Positions 1 to 7,436 are shown, numbered from the stretch's first letter. The stretch: 15,625 bases of DNA from Gammaproteobacteria bacterium (GCA_003514305.1 DORE01000245.1:1-15625); one strand, 5' to 3'. Numbers and translations are program-made. Notes: a model not told the origin generated them from the sequence alone.

Positions 1-27
1 TGGGCTAGGGATACGGCACCGCAAGCT

Positions 28-630
28 ATGCATAAAACTTTAATTAGTGTGATGATTATCGGCCTGGCTGGCGTGCTTTATTATTTCTCACCAGAACTGA
101 CTGACGCGAGGTTAGAAGCAGACAAAAACAATGTTGCGCCAGAGGTCACTTTTGATAGCTACAGCGAAGGAATCAACACCGTTTTTTACAATGAAGACGG
201 CGAAGTCGACTATACACTTCGCGCAAAAAGGCAAATTCACCTGAACAATCACTTCACACTTTTAGAGAAGCCATTCGTACAATTTTTCAAAGACGGCGAG
301 TCGCATTGGAGTATCGTTGCCGAATCAGGCCATGTAGCCAGCGAAAATGACACTAACATTCAGATGAATACCATTCAGCTTTCTGGGGATGTCGAAGTTC
401 ACACCCTTGATGATTATGGCAACCCAACTGTGCTGTCGACTCCACTGCTAGAAATAGATCCGAACAACGAGACTCTAGAAACCGAAGACGCAGTACACAT
501 GGAAACAACCAATATTATCCACTCAGGATTAGGAATGTTTGCTGATTTAAAGCGTGATGAAATTTATTTTTACTCAGAAAACTCCGGACACTATGAGCCC
601 CTTGAGAAAAATGTTGCTTCCGAAAAGTAG
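28..630 (+). CDS. lptC: LptC, inner-membrane anchored LPS transport protein
   Basis: LptC is a single-pass inner-membrane protein with a periplasmic beta-jellyroll domain. It takes lipopolysaccharide from the LptBFG transporter and passes it to LptA. The predicted product is 200 residues, close to the usual 190 or so. One hydrophobic segment at about residues 5-20 is followed by a soluble, beta-rich periplasmic part, as expected for the family. Gene order (lptC-lptA-lptB-rpoN) strongly supports the call. The frame is open back to the window edge, so the ATG at 28 is chosen because it places a short cytoplasmic tail directly before the membrane helix. No strong ribosome binding site is visible. 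Its 3' end overlaps the likely lptA start by 20 bases, suggesting coupled translation. Confidence 0.93.
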   Translation: MHKTLISVMIIGLAGVLYYFSPELTDARLEADKNNVAPEVTFDSYSEGINTVFYNEDGEVDYTLRAKRQIHLNNHFTLLEKPFVQFFKDGESHWSIVAESGHVASENDTNIQMNTIQLSGDVEVHTLDDYGNPTVLSTPLLEIDPNNETLETEDAVHMETTNIIHSGLGMFADLKRDEIYFYSENSGHYEPLEKNVASEK

Positions 631-1138
631 TCCCGGTCTCGGACTAAATTATTTAATAGCTTCGGCTTTGCTTTTGCTTTCTGGAACGTCGCTCGCAGCG
701 CAGACCCAGAGCCCAATTACCTGGAGTGCCGATGGCGAACTGATTGTGACCATTGAGAAAAACCGCCGGGTACTGAAAATAAGTGATAATGTCAAAATCT
801 CTCAAGATGACATCAATATTTCCGGCAATTCAGCTATTTTTGAATACACGCTCGACACACAGGAACTTTTACGCGTAACCGTGCTTGGAACACCGGCCAG
901 ATATACTCAGGGAATGGGAAATAGTGTCGAAAAGGTGACAGGCAATAGCGACACTCTCATACTTTATGATGATGAAGTTACTGAAGACACCATCGTCGAG
1001 ATGATCGACAATGCATCTATCAAATCGCCGAGCTCAACCATGAACTGCACCTCAATTGTCTACATCACCGAGCAAGACCTGATCAGAGAAGCTGTAGGCC
1101 CTTGCCAAGGGGCATTAAGTCCCCAAAATGGCGTGTAA
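611..1138 (+). CDS. lptA: LptA, periplasmic LPS bridge protein
   Basis: LptA forms the periplasmic bridge that carries LPS from LptC to the outer-membrane LptDE complex. From the ATG at 611 the product is 175 residues (E. coli LptA is 185). It has a signal peptide: a hydrophobic core at about residues 14-25 and a likely cleavage near TSLAA, residues 26-30. The mature part is the OstA-like beta-rich domain, seen in the alternating ITWSADGELIV, LKISDNVKIS and ISGNSAIFEY strands. The reading frame extends upstream inside lptC. ATG 593 is also possible, but 611 has GAG four bases upstream and gives a more compact signal peptide. Two cysteines, C146 and C165, remain in the mature protein and could form a disulfide. 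The lptB start lies 6 bases after its stop. Confidence 0.9.
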   Translation: MLLPKSSPGLGLNYLIASALLLLSGTSLAAQTQSPITWSADGELIVTIEKNRRVLKISDNVKISQDDINISGNSAIFEYTLDTQELLRVTVLGTPARYTQGMGNSVEKVTGNSDTLILYDDEVTEDTIVEMIDNASIKSPSSTMNCTSIVYITEQDLIREAVGPCQGALSPQNGV

Positions 1139-1144
1139 CAAGTC

Positions 1145-1864
1145 ATGTTGAGCGCGCGTAACCTCGCAAAAAGTTTTAGCGGAAGGGATGTTGTCAAGGA
1201 TGTCTCGATCGAGATAGACCAGAGCCAGATTGTTGGGTTGTTGGGCCCAAATGGCGCCGGAAAAACTACCTGCTTCTACATTATGGTAGGCCTGATTAGA
1301 GCGGACAGCGGCAGGGTCCTACTCGACCAAAAAGATATTACCAAGCTCCCGATCCATGCCCGAGCACGCCATGGGCTATCTTATCTTCCTCAGGAATCTT
1401 CGATTTTTCGTGATCTGACCGTAGAAGAAAACGTCTTGGCGATTTTACAGGTTCGACGGGACTTGACCCCGAGAGATAGAGAAGAAAAACTCGAAAAACT
1501 GCTCGAAGAATTTAGCATCAAACATATCAGAAACAACAAGGGCATGAGCCTCTCTGGCGGCGAGCGGAGGCGTACTGAAATTGCAAGAACACTAGCAACA
1601 GATCCTAAGTTCATTCTGCTAGATGAGCCATTCGCAGGCGTAGACCCGATCTCGGTGAGCGATATAAAGATGGTTATCAATCAGCTTAAAGATCGAGGCA
1701 TTGGGATCCTTCTAACTGATCACAATGTTAGGGAAACGCTGGATATCTGTGAAAAGGCATATATCGTGAGTGAAGGTCGATTGATAGCTGATGGTGATGC
1801 CAACGCGATACTCGGTAACGATAGGGTCAGAAATGTGTATCTTGGAGCGCAATTTAAGATCTAA
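1145..1864 (+). CDS. lptB: LptB, ATPase of the LPS export ABC transporter
   Basis: LptB is the cytoplasmic ATPase of the LptB2FG complex and powers extraction of LPS from the inner membrane. The 239-residue product has every ABC ATPase motif: Walker A GPNGAGKT at 34-41, Q-loop Q83, signature LSGGE at 136-140, Walker B FILLDEP at 156-162 and the switch histidine H193 (TDHNVRET). Length and the motif context RRRTEIAR after the signature are typical of LptB. It follows lptA closely and is probably co-transcribed with lptC-lptA. LptF and LptG are not in this window, as usual, since they lie elsewhere in most genomes. A 191-base gap with promoter-like signals separates it from rpoN. Confidence 0.97.
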   Translation: MLSARNLAKSFSGRDVVKDVSIEIDQSQIVGLLGPNGAGKTTCFYIMVGLIRADSGRVLLDQKDITKLPIHARARHGLSYLPQESSIFRDLTVEENVLAILQVRRDLTPRDREEKLEKLLEEFSIKHIRNNKGMSLSGGERRRTEIARTLATDPKFILLDEPFAGVDPISVSDIKMVINQLKDRGIGILLTDHNVRETLDICEKAYIVSEGRLIADGDANAILGNDRVRNVYLGAQFKI

Positions 1865-1958
1865 CATTCCCTGTAACCCTCTGCCTGTTATGCCCCAATC
1901 CGCAGAGATGTGAGTCCGATCTCATGCACGTGTTATTTCTCTGGCTGGCTATGCATTA

Positions 1959-1975
1959 CAGGCACGGTTCTTGCT
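1959..1975 (+). promoter_or_regulatory. Near-consensus sigma-54 (-24/-12) promoter upstream of rpoN
   Basis: The sequence CAGGCACGGTTCTTGCT matches the sigma-54 consensus TTGGCACG-N4-TTGCW at all conserved positions except the first two (TT to CA). The GG at 1961-1962 and the GC at 1973-1974 are separated by exactly 10 bases, the diagnostic spacing. It lies in non-coding DNA about 80 bases before the rpoN start, giving a predicted transcript start near 1986. Autoregulation by RpoN is an inference, and no activator site has been identified. Confidence 0.6.
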
Positions 1976-1980
1976 ATACT
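1972..1980 (+). promoter_or_regulatory. Extended -10 sigma-70 element for rpoN
   Basis: TGCTATACT is an extended -10 element (TGn followed by TATACT, five of six matches to TATAAT). The -35 region about 17 bases upstream (near 1952-1957, TGCATT) is poor, which is tolerated by extended -10 promoters. It overlaps the -12 part of the sigma-54 element, so the two holoenzymes could not bind at once. Confidence 0.45.
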
Positions 1981-2055
1981 GTTCATTATCAATTCTCGCT
2001 GACTTTTTATCAAAATCCTCACCCCTGAAACGTTGCGACAAACACAGTGTAGCTA

Positions 2056-3552
2056 ATGAAATTATCGCTTCAACTCAAGTTAGGCCAGCAACTGGCAATG
2101 ACGCCACAACTGCAGCAAGCGATCAAACTACTGCAGCTATCTACACTAGATCTCCAGCAAGAGATCCATCAGGCCCTCGAGTCTAACCCAATGCTGGAAC
2201 TCATCGAGGGGCTGGAAGACGAAGAAAACACTTCCGGGGATGTTGAAGCGGAAAGACCACCTGGAGTTGAGACAGCTGAAGGATCCGACAGTAAAAGCCA
2301 GGATAATTCTGAGGATGACTACTGGCAAAACGAAATCCCAAAAGATTTAGAGGTAGACACCAATTGGGATGATGTCTACACCAATTCACCACCGCCAAGC
2401 CAGAGCTCTGAGTCAGATGGCGTCGATTTTGAGTCATATAGCTCCGCAGAAGAAACGCTCCAAGATCACCTACTATGGCAACTGAATCTCACGCCGATGT
2501 CAGAGTCTGACCAAGCGATAGCGATGGCGATTATAGATGCCATAGACCAGAGCGGTTGGCTTACCGTCGATCTTGCATCCATGCTGACGGATTTCGATCC
2601 AGAGTTAGAAATAGAATTCGATGAAGTCTTGGCCGTTCTCCACCGTATTCAGCAATTCGATCCTATCGGAGTTGGATACCGGAACCTTTCCGAATGTTTG
2701 CTGATTCAGCTCAATCACCTTGTAGACCATGAGCATCCAAAGCGTATTGAAAACGCGAAACTCATCGTTCGTGAATACATCGAATTACTTGGACACCGCG
2801 ACTATGTTCAGCTGATGCGGAAAACAAAGCTAAAGGAGGTCGAACTTGCTGAAACAATCGCTGTTATCGAAAGTCTTGATCCAAGGCCTGGAGCAAATAT
2901 CGCATCCACATCTACAACTTATGTAGTTCCTGATGTAATAGTCACCAAGAACGCTGAGTCAGGCAAATGGAAAGTAGAGATCAATCCAGACACGGCGCCA
3001 AAAATAAGGATCAATAATAACTACGCATCGCTGGTTAAACGAGCTGATACTAGCGCTGACAACAATTTTTTACGCGATAATTTGCAGGAAGCTCGTTGGT
3101 TTCTAAAAAGCTTGCAAAGTCGAAATGAAACCTTGATGAAAGTGGCAACTCGCATAGTCGAACATCAGAAGGGTTTCTTGGAATATGGCGACGAAGCGAT
3201 GAAGCCTTTGGTATTGCACGATATTGCTGAAGCCGTCAGCTTGCATGAGTCGACGATATCCCGCGTAACCACTCAGAAGTATATGCATACGCCGAGAGGA
3301 ATTTTCGAGCTTAAATATTTTTTTTGCAGCCATGTCTCCACCAAAGGCGGGGGCGAATGCTCTTCAACCGCAATTCGGGCAATTATCAAAAAGCTCATCG
3401 CCGCTGAAAATACGCGCAAACCACTGAGTGACAGCAAAATCACAGAATTGCTCGAGGAAAGAGGCATCAACGTGGCCCGGCGCACGATTGCCAAATACAG
3501 GGAATCATTGTCTATTCCTCCATCAAACGAGAGGAAGAGACTTTCGGACTGA
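2056..3552 (+). CDS. rpoN: RNA polymerase sigma-54 factor RpoN
   Basis: RpoN is the alternative sigma factor that recognises -24/-12 promoters and needs enhancer-binding ATPases to open DNA. The 498-residue product has the usual layout. Region I is rich in Q and L (residues 1-50, beginning MKLSLQLKLGQQLAMTPQLQ). It is followed by an acidic, low-complexity region II (about 51-130), the core-binding domain (about 130-330), a helix-turn-helix around 386-408 and the RpoN box ARRTIAKYRE at 474-483. The box differs from the classical ARRTVAKYRE only by a conservative V-to-I change. The start is fixed by the highly conserved N-terminus, although no good Shine-Dalgarno sequence precedes it. The gene is followed after 42 bases by ptsN, with no hpf between them. 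Confidence 0.97.
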   Translation: MKLSLQLKLGQQLAMTPQLQQAIKLLQLSTLDLQQEIHQALESNPMLELIEGLEDEENTSGDVEAERPPGVETAEGSDSKSQDNSEDDYWQNEIPKDLEVDTNWDDVYTNSPPPSQSSESDGVDFESYSSAEETLQDHLLWQLNLTPMSESDQAIAMAIIDAIDQSGWLTVDLASMLTDFDPELEIEFDEVLAVLHRIQQFDPIGVGYRNLSECLLIQLNHLVDHEHPKRIENAKLIVREYIELLGHRDYVQLMRKTKLKEVELAETIAVIESLDPRPGANIASTSTTYVVPDVIVTKNAESGKWKVEINPDTAPKIRINNNYASLVKRADTSADNNFLRDNLQEARWFLKSLQSRNETLMKVATRIVEHQKGFLEYGDEAMKPLVLHDIAEAVSLHESTISRVTTQKYMHTPRGIFELKYFFCSHVSTKGGGECSSTAIRAIIKKLIAAENTRKPLSDSKITELLEERGINVARRTIAKYRESLSIPPSNERKRLSD

Positions 3553-3594
3553 TAGCCCCTATTTTCATAAGCCCAAGAATTAGATAGTAAAAAC

Positions 3595-4044
3595 ATGCAA
3601 CTTGAAGACATTCTTTTACCAGAGCGGTGCTATTGCAAGGTTCCCTGGCGCAGCAAACGCCGGATCCTGACTAATATCAGCGATCTCATCAGTGGCCAAT
3701 TCAAAGGACTTGAATCCGAGCCGATCTACGATTCACTGATGGCCAGAGAACAACTTGGAAGCACGGGCCTTGGCAACGGTATTGCGATTCCGCACTGCCG
3801 TGTTACCAATTGCGCTGAAATTATCGGGTCGCTTATAACGCTGGAAGAACCAGCCGAATATGATGCAATTGACGGAAAACCTGTAGATATACTTTTCGTA
3901 CTTATCGTGCCGGAGCGTGAATCAGATGAACATATAACGGCACTCGCAAAGCTCGCAAAACTGCTTAGCGACCAAGATCTTTGTTTTACCTTGCGGCAAA
4001 CATTATGTAACGAAGACCTATACAATATTGCTGTGACTTACTAG
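3595..4044 (+). CDS. ptsN: PtsN, EIIA-Ntr of the nitrogen-related PTS
   Basis: EIIA-Ntr is the terminal phospho-acceptor of the PtsP-NPr-EIIANtr phosphorelay. It regulates potassium transport, nitrogen and carbon responses rather than importing sugar. The 149-residue product carries the active-site motif GLGNGIAIPHCRV, with H67 as the phosphorylated histidine. The PTS EIIA type-2 fold is further supported by DILFVLIVPE and the LAKLAKLLSD helix. It is a little shorter than E. coli PtsN (163), ending soon after the last helix. It sits between rpoN and rapZ, the usual place. The ATG at 3595 follows an A-rich stretch with no strong ribosome binding site. PtsP (EI-Ntr) is not in the window. Confidence 0.94.
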   Translation: MQLEDILLPERCYCKVPWRSKRRILTNISDLISGQFKGLESEPIYDSLMAREQLGSTGLGNGIAIPHCRVTNCAEIIGSLITLEEPAEYDAIDGKPVDILFVLIVPERESDEHITALAKLAKLLSDQDLCFTLRQTLCNEDLYNIAVTY

Positions 4045-4075
4045 CTTAAAATATGGATTGATAGAAATTATCACG

Positions 4076-4933
4076 ATGAAGCTCACTATCATTAGCGGTA
4101 GATCAGGCTCGGGCAAAAGCACAGTTCTCCACGTTCTCGAGGATCACGGATACTATTGCATCGATAATCTACCAGCGAGTTTGCTGCCAGCTTTGGCGAA
4201 CCGCATCAGCGAGGATGGTAACGACCTACCTCAGGTTGCTGTTTCGATTGATGCTCGCAACGTATCCGAAGACTTGGAGAAAGTCCCTGAGATACTCGCG
4301 GTCCTGAAGAGCACGTCGATTTCAACTAAAATTTTGTTTTTGGACGCTAACAGTCAAACCTTGTTACGAAGATTCAATGAAAGCCGGCGTAAGCACCCTC
4401 TTTCTAACGAAACCCTTGGTCTAAAAGAGGCAATTAATATCGAGTCGGATCTGCTCGAACACATCTCTTTGCTGGCTAACTTAGCAATCGATACGAGCAA
4501 CATGTCATTGCAAGCTCTTCGACAAACTGTGAAGGAACAATTGTTAGGCGATCAAAGCAGTGCGACAGCGCTGCTTTTTCAATCCTTCGGTTTCAAACAC
4601 GGAGTCCCTGCGGACGCCGATATCGTTTACGACGTTCGCTGCCTACCCAACCCTTATTGGAATGCCTCACTGAGATCGTTGACTGGTCTTGATCAGCCAG
4701 TCGCCGATTTTCTTGGATCAGACGCCGAAGTTACGGATATGCTCACGGACATATTAAACTTCCTTGTTAAATGGTTACCAAGCTTCGACGCGAATAATCG
4801 CAGTTATATTACGATTGCCATTGGTTGCACCGGCGGTCAGCACAGGTCAGTGTATTTATGTGAGCGTCTTTCAAAAGCATTTGCGGAAAAACTCGCCAAT
4901 GTTCAAGTGCGGCATCGCGAACTCAGGGAATGA
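4076..4933 (+). CDS. rapZ: RapZ, nucleotide-binding adaptor protein
   Basis: RapZ (YvcJ family) is a P-loop protein. In E. coli it binds the small RNAs GlmZ and GlmY and guides RNase E, controlling glucosamine-6-phosphate synthase. From the ATG at 4076 the product is 285 residues (E. coli 284) and starts MKLTIISGRSGSGKST, with Walker A at residues 8-16. A TTG at 4058 in the same frame is less likely because the homologous N-terminus begins at 4076. Conserved blocks include YYCIDNLPASLLP, SFGFKHG, LPNPYW and the C-terminal GCTGGQHRS at 250-258. The C-terminus stops at RHRELRE. It lacks both the lysine before NVQ (A274 here) and the KRK tail that E. coli needs for sRNA binding. It ends 7 bases before ptsO. 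Confidence 0.95.
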   Translation: MKLTIISGRSGSGKSTVLHVLEDHGYYCIDNLPASLLPALANRISEDGNDLPQVAVSIDARNVSEDLEKVPEILAVLKSTSISTKILFLDANSQTLLRRFNESRRKHPLSNETLGLKEAINIESDLLEHISLLANLAIDTSNMSLQALRQTVKEQLLGDQSSATALLFQSFGFKHGVPADADIVYDVRCLPNPYWNASLRSLTGLDQPVADFLGSDAEVTDMLTDILNFLVKWLPSFDANNRSYITIAIGCTGGQHRSVYLCERLSKAFAEKLANVQVRHRELRE

Positions 4934-4940
4934 ATCGGTA

Positions 4941-5207
4941 ATGCTCGAAAGTAGAATTGAAGTCATCAACAATGCAGGCCTGCACGCAAGGGCGGCGTCG
5001 AAACTGGCGAGTGTCTGTGCAGGATTCACAAGCGACATTCAAATTGGTCACGAGAAAATGGTCGACGGGAAGAGCATCCTTTCTCTGATGATGTTGGCCG
5101 CGGTCAAGGGAACCATACTGACCGTCCAGGCTGACGGTATCGATGATAAAGTTGCTTTGCAAGCAATCACCGATTTGATCAATGACCGATTTGGTGAGGC
5201 TGAGTAA
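4941..5207 (+). CDS. ptsO: NPr, HPr-like phosphocarrier of PTS-Ntr
   Basis: NPr is the small phosphocarrier that passes phosphate from PtsP to EIIA-Ntr. The 88-residue product has the HPr fold. The active-site histidine H15 lies in NAGLHARAA (residues 11-19), and the second conserved block GKSILSLMML starts at residue 43. The frame is open far upstream through rapZ in another frame, but homology begins at ATG 4941 (MLESRIEVINNAGLHARAAS), so that start is used. An AGGGA at 4925-4929 is a rather distant ribosome binding site, 11 bases before the start. Together with ptsN and rapZ it forms the usual PTS-Ntr cluster after rpoN. It is the last gene of the block, followed by a 173-base gap. Confidence 0.94.
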   Translation: MLESRIEVINNAGLHARAASKLASVCAGFTSDIQIGHEKMVDGKSILSLMMLAAVKGTILTVQADGIDDKVALQAITDLINDRFGEAE

Positions 5208-5284
5208 CCCGACCGTGGATTCGATGAACTTTTTCGCCCAATAATTTTAAAGAAAGCTGAATAGCGTTACACTTTCGCTCTCTA

Positions 5285-5298
5285 ACCGCATCTGCGGT
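5285..5298. repeat. Short inverted repeat in the ptsO-mgtE gap
   Basis: ACCGCA-TC-TGCGGT is a perfect 6-base inverted repeat in the 173-base non-coding gap. No T-tract follows directly, so it is a poor terminator. It could be an operator or part of the mgtE leader. A weak promoter-like pair follows it (TTGTCA at 5303-5308 and TAAACT at 5324-5329), but the 15-base spacing is suboptimal. I see no recognisable Mg2+ riboswitch in the gap. Confidence 0.3.
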
Positions 5299-5380
5299 AG
5301 CCTTGTCATTCTTGCTTAGGTTATAAACTCGCAAGACCATAAGGTGGGCAATGGCGATTTAATGATTCACGGAGTGAGAT

Positions 5381-6739
5381 ATGCCCCAGCTCAAAGAATC
5401 TCGGCTCCAAAAAGATCATATACTCGAGCTAAATAAAGCAATCGGCAGCGGATCGCTATATCAGGTTCGGCAAATGATCAAAACCCTGCCAGCGGCGGGG
5501 ATCTCACACCTTCTTGAATCATCGCCACCGAAAACCCGACGAGTGCTTTGGCAGCTCATCGACAAAGATTTAGAAGGCGAGGTTATCCAGTACCTGCATG
5601 AAGACCTGCAAAATGACATTCTCAGCGAATTAAACGCAGAAGAAGTCGCCCAGCTGACTGAAGGGCTTGACGACGATGACCTTGCTGACATTTTACAACA
5701 GCTTCCTCAGCAGATCGCAACTGAAGTCCTGCAAGCGATGGATCAGCAGGACCGTCAGCGTTTGGAAACGATTCTTTCTTACGACGAGAACACCGCAGGC
5801 GGGCTGATGAACCTTGACACCATAACGGTGAGACGCAATCACACCGTTGAACTCGTCCTTCGCTATCTGCGCCGGCATGACTCTATCCCAGAAATGACAG
5901 ACAACATTTTAGTCGTGAATAGAGAAGATGAATTTCTCGGAATCCTGTCGCTCCGTGAGGTGCTGGTATCAGACCCGAATACCTCAGTCAGAGACGTTAT
6001 GCATTCTGAGATCAAGGCGATTCCGGTTGACATGCAAGCAACTCAGGTTGCGCAATTATTCGAGCAGCATGATTGGGTTTCTGCTCCAGTAGTTGGTCAT
6101 GACGGCAAATTGTTGGGAAGAATCACGATTGACGACGTGGTAGACGTAATCAGAGACAGCAGTGCGCATTCCTTAATGAGCATGGCCGGCCTCGACGAAG
6201 AAGATGACACCTTCGCGCCCGTTTTAAAAACCGCCAGAAGGCGGGCCTTGTGGCTCGGCGTAAATCTCTTCACTGCAGTACTCGCTTCACTGATTATTTT
6301 CCTTTTTCAAGACACGCTTGATCAGGTGGTGTATCTGGCTGTGCTCATGCCCATCGTTGCGAATATGGGTGGCGTAGCCGGAACACAAACGCTGACGCTC
6401 GTGATCCGGGGATTAGCGCTTGGGCACATAAGCGCCGCGAATTCTCGATGGCTCCTGGCGAGAGAATTAGGGGTTTCGGGAATAAATGGTGCTTTATGGG
6501 CATTTGTTATTTCACTCGTCGTATTCCTCTGGTACCAAGACTTAAAGCTGAGCTACATTATCGCTGCAGCAATGACGATCAATCTGTTTACAGCGGCACT
6601 TGCCGGCGCCTATTTGCCCCTGATGCTTAAGCGATTGGATATAGATCCAGCTTTGGCTGGCTCAGTTGTGTTGACTACAATCACTGACACCATTGGATTC
6701 TTTGCATTCCTTGGGCTTGCAAAAAGTTTTTACACTTGA
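5381..6739 (+). CDS. mgtE: MgtE family magnesium transporter
   Basis: MgtE is a dimeric Mg2+ channel gated by cytosolic Mg2+ sensed in its N and CBS domains. The 452-residue product matches the usual length (about 450). The superhelical N domain (about residues 20-135, with acidic LDDDDLADIL at 96-105) is followed by two CBS domains at about 140-200 and 204-262. A linking helix precedes five transmembrane segments from about 288 to the end. The family pore motif is seen as MPIVANMGGVAGTQ (323-336). The last helix holds the ion-binding aspartate in TTITDTIGFF (D436). The ATG has a good ribosome binding site, GGAGTGAG at 5371-5378. darP starts 3 bases after the stop, so the two are almost certainly one operon. 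Confidence 0.95.
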   Translation: MPQLKESRLQKDHILELNKAIGSGSLYQVRQMIKTLPAAGISHLLESSPPKTRRVLWQLIDKDLEGEVIQYLHEDLQNDILSELNAEEVAQLTEGLDDDDLADILQQLPQQIATEVLQAMDQQDRQRLETILSYDENTAGGLMNLDTITVRRNHTVELVLRYLRRHDSIPEMTDNILVVNREDEFLGILSLREVLVSDPNTSVRDVMHSEIKAIPVDMQATQVAQLFEQHDWVSAPVVGHDGKLLGRITIDDVVDVIRDSSAHSLMSMAGLDEEDDTFAPVLKTARRRALWLGVNLFTAVLASLIIFLFQDTLDQVVYLAVLMPIVANMGGVAGTQTLTLVIRGLALGHISAANSRWLLARELGVSGINGALWAFVISLVVFLWYQDLKLSYIIAAAMTINLFTAALAGAYLPLMLKRLDIDPALAGSVVLTTITDTIGFFAFLGLAKSFYT

Positions 6740-6742
6740 TCT

Positions 6743-7240
6743 ATGATCGACAACAAAAAAGATAAGGAAGCCGGGCCAAGCAAGTCACAGCTTAAACGGG
6801 TCGCGCACGAGCAACAAGCGCTGGGGAAGCGACTGACTGGGCTCGCCAACAGACAACTCAGGACACTCGATCTACCAGACACGCTCCTTGAGGCTATTGA
6901 GGCATTCCATCATCTACCGAAAAGCCACAACGCCCGTCGCCGACAGTTGCAATTTATTGGGAGATTGATGCGCGACACCGACCAACCCTTTCTTAAGCAG
7001 CAGCTGCAGAAGTTGGAAGCACCCAGTTGTTTCAAGCCAGGACTCACACTAGCAGAAGTTTGGACAGAAAGGGTGCTGAAAAAAGGCTCCACCAACATAG
7101 AATGTCTCCTGCAAGCGGACCCCTCTCTTGACCGTCAAAAACTCAGGCAGCTGCAGCGCAAAGGGCTCAAAGCTACAGATAACCGGGAACAGGAGAGAAT
7201 TCGGCAGCAATTAATTACCTACTTATCAGACCATCTGTGA
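6743..7240 (+). CDS. darP: DarP (YjgA), 50S ribosomal subunit assembly factor
   Basis: DarP, long known as YjgA or DUF615, binds late 50S ribosomal precursors and promotes maturation of the peptidyl transferase centre. The 165-residue product is somewhat shorter than E. coli DarP (183). It shows the family hallmarks: a basic N-terminal helix (SKSQLKRVAHEQQALGKRL, about residues 13-31), the LPDTLLEAIEAF helix, and the highly conserved HNARRRQLQFIGRLMRD segment around residues 61-77. A helical C-terminal half ends in LRQLQRKGLKA. The protein is strongly basic and lacks a signal or membrane segment, fitting ribosome association. In E. coli the gene neighbours pmbA/tldE. Here it directly follows mgtE with a 3-base gap. 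Confidence 0.92.
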   Translation: MIDNKKDKEAGPSKSQLKRVAHEQQALGKRLTGLANRQLRTLDLPDTLLEAIEAFHHLPKSHNARRRQLQFIGRLMRDTDQPFLKQQLQKLEAPSCFKPGLTLAEVWTERVLKKGSTNIECLLQADPSLDRQKLRQLQRKGLKATDNREQERIRQQLITYLSDHL

Positions 7241-7337
7241 GCCCTTCAGTGTCTGGTCTCGCTCGTGCGCGCCGGAATTAAAGTGACAGCGTTTTCAACT
7301 AGTTATGTGTTTTGGCGGTTAGATAAAACTCTTAACA

Positions 7338-7366
7338 TTGACTGGATAGGTATACATTTGTATCTT
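7338..7366 (+). promoter_or_regulatory. Candidate sigma-70 promoter for the two-subunit symporter
   Basis: TTGACT (7338-7343, five of six matches) is separated by 17 bases from TATCTT (7361-7366, four of six). This would start transcription near 7373, about 65 bases before the small-subunit ATG. The surrounding 7241-7427 region is otherwise non-coding. The 8-base word CTCTTAAC occurs at 7329-7336, next to the -35, and again at 7377-7384. Confidence 0.45.
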
Positions 7367-7436
7367 GTTTTTGTCGCTCTTAACTCGATCTGGTTAGCGA
7401 ACACCGAGCACTTATAACAAAAACAAGGTGACCAAA

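Noticed and set aside
1..43. Tail of an upstream gene, possibly kdsC
   Set aside because: kdsC is expected before lptC, but fewer than 15 codons are visible and stops occur in two frames (6-8 and 41-43). No residues could be matched with confidence.
1878..1907. CTCTGC...GCAGAG dyad after lptB as a terminator
   Set aside because: Six-base stem with a 17-base loop and no T-tract; too weak to call.
1971..2186. Plus-strand frame of 71 codons over the rpoN start
   Set aside because: It overlaps rpoN in another frame, starts with a non-ATG codon inside the promoter region and has no protein-like features.
7228..7259. Inverted repeat AGACCA...TGGTCT around the darP stop
   Set aside because: The 20-base loop and lack of a following T-tract make it a poor terminator; a 6-base match at this distance can be chance.
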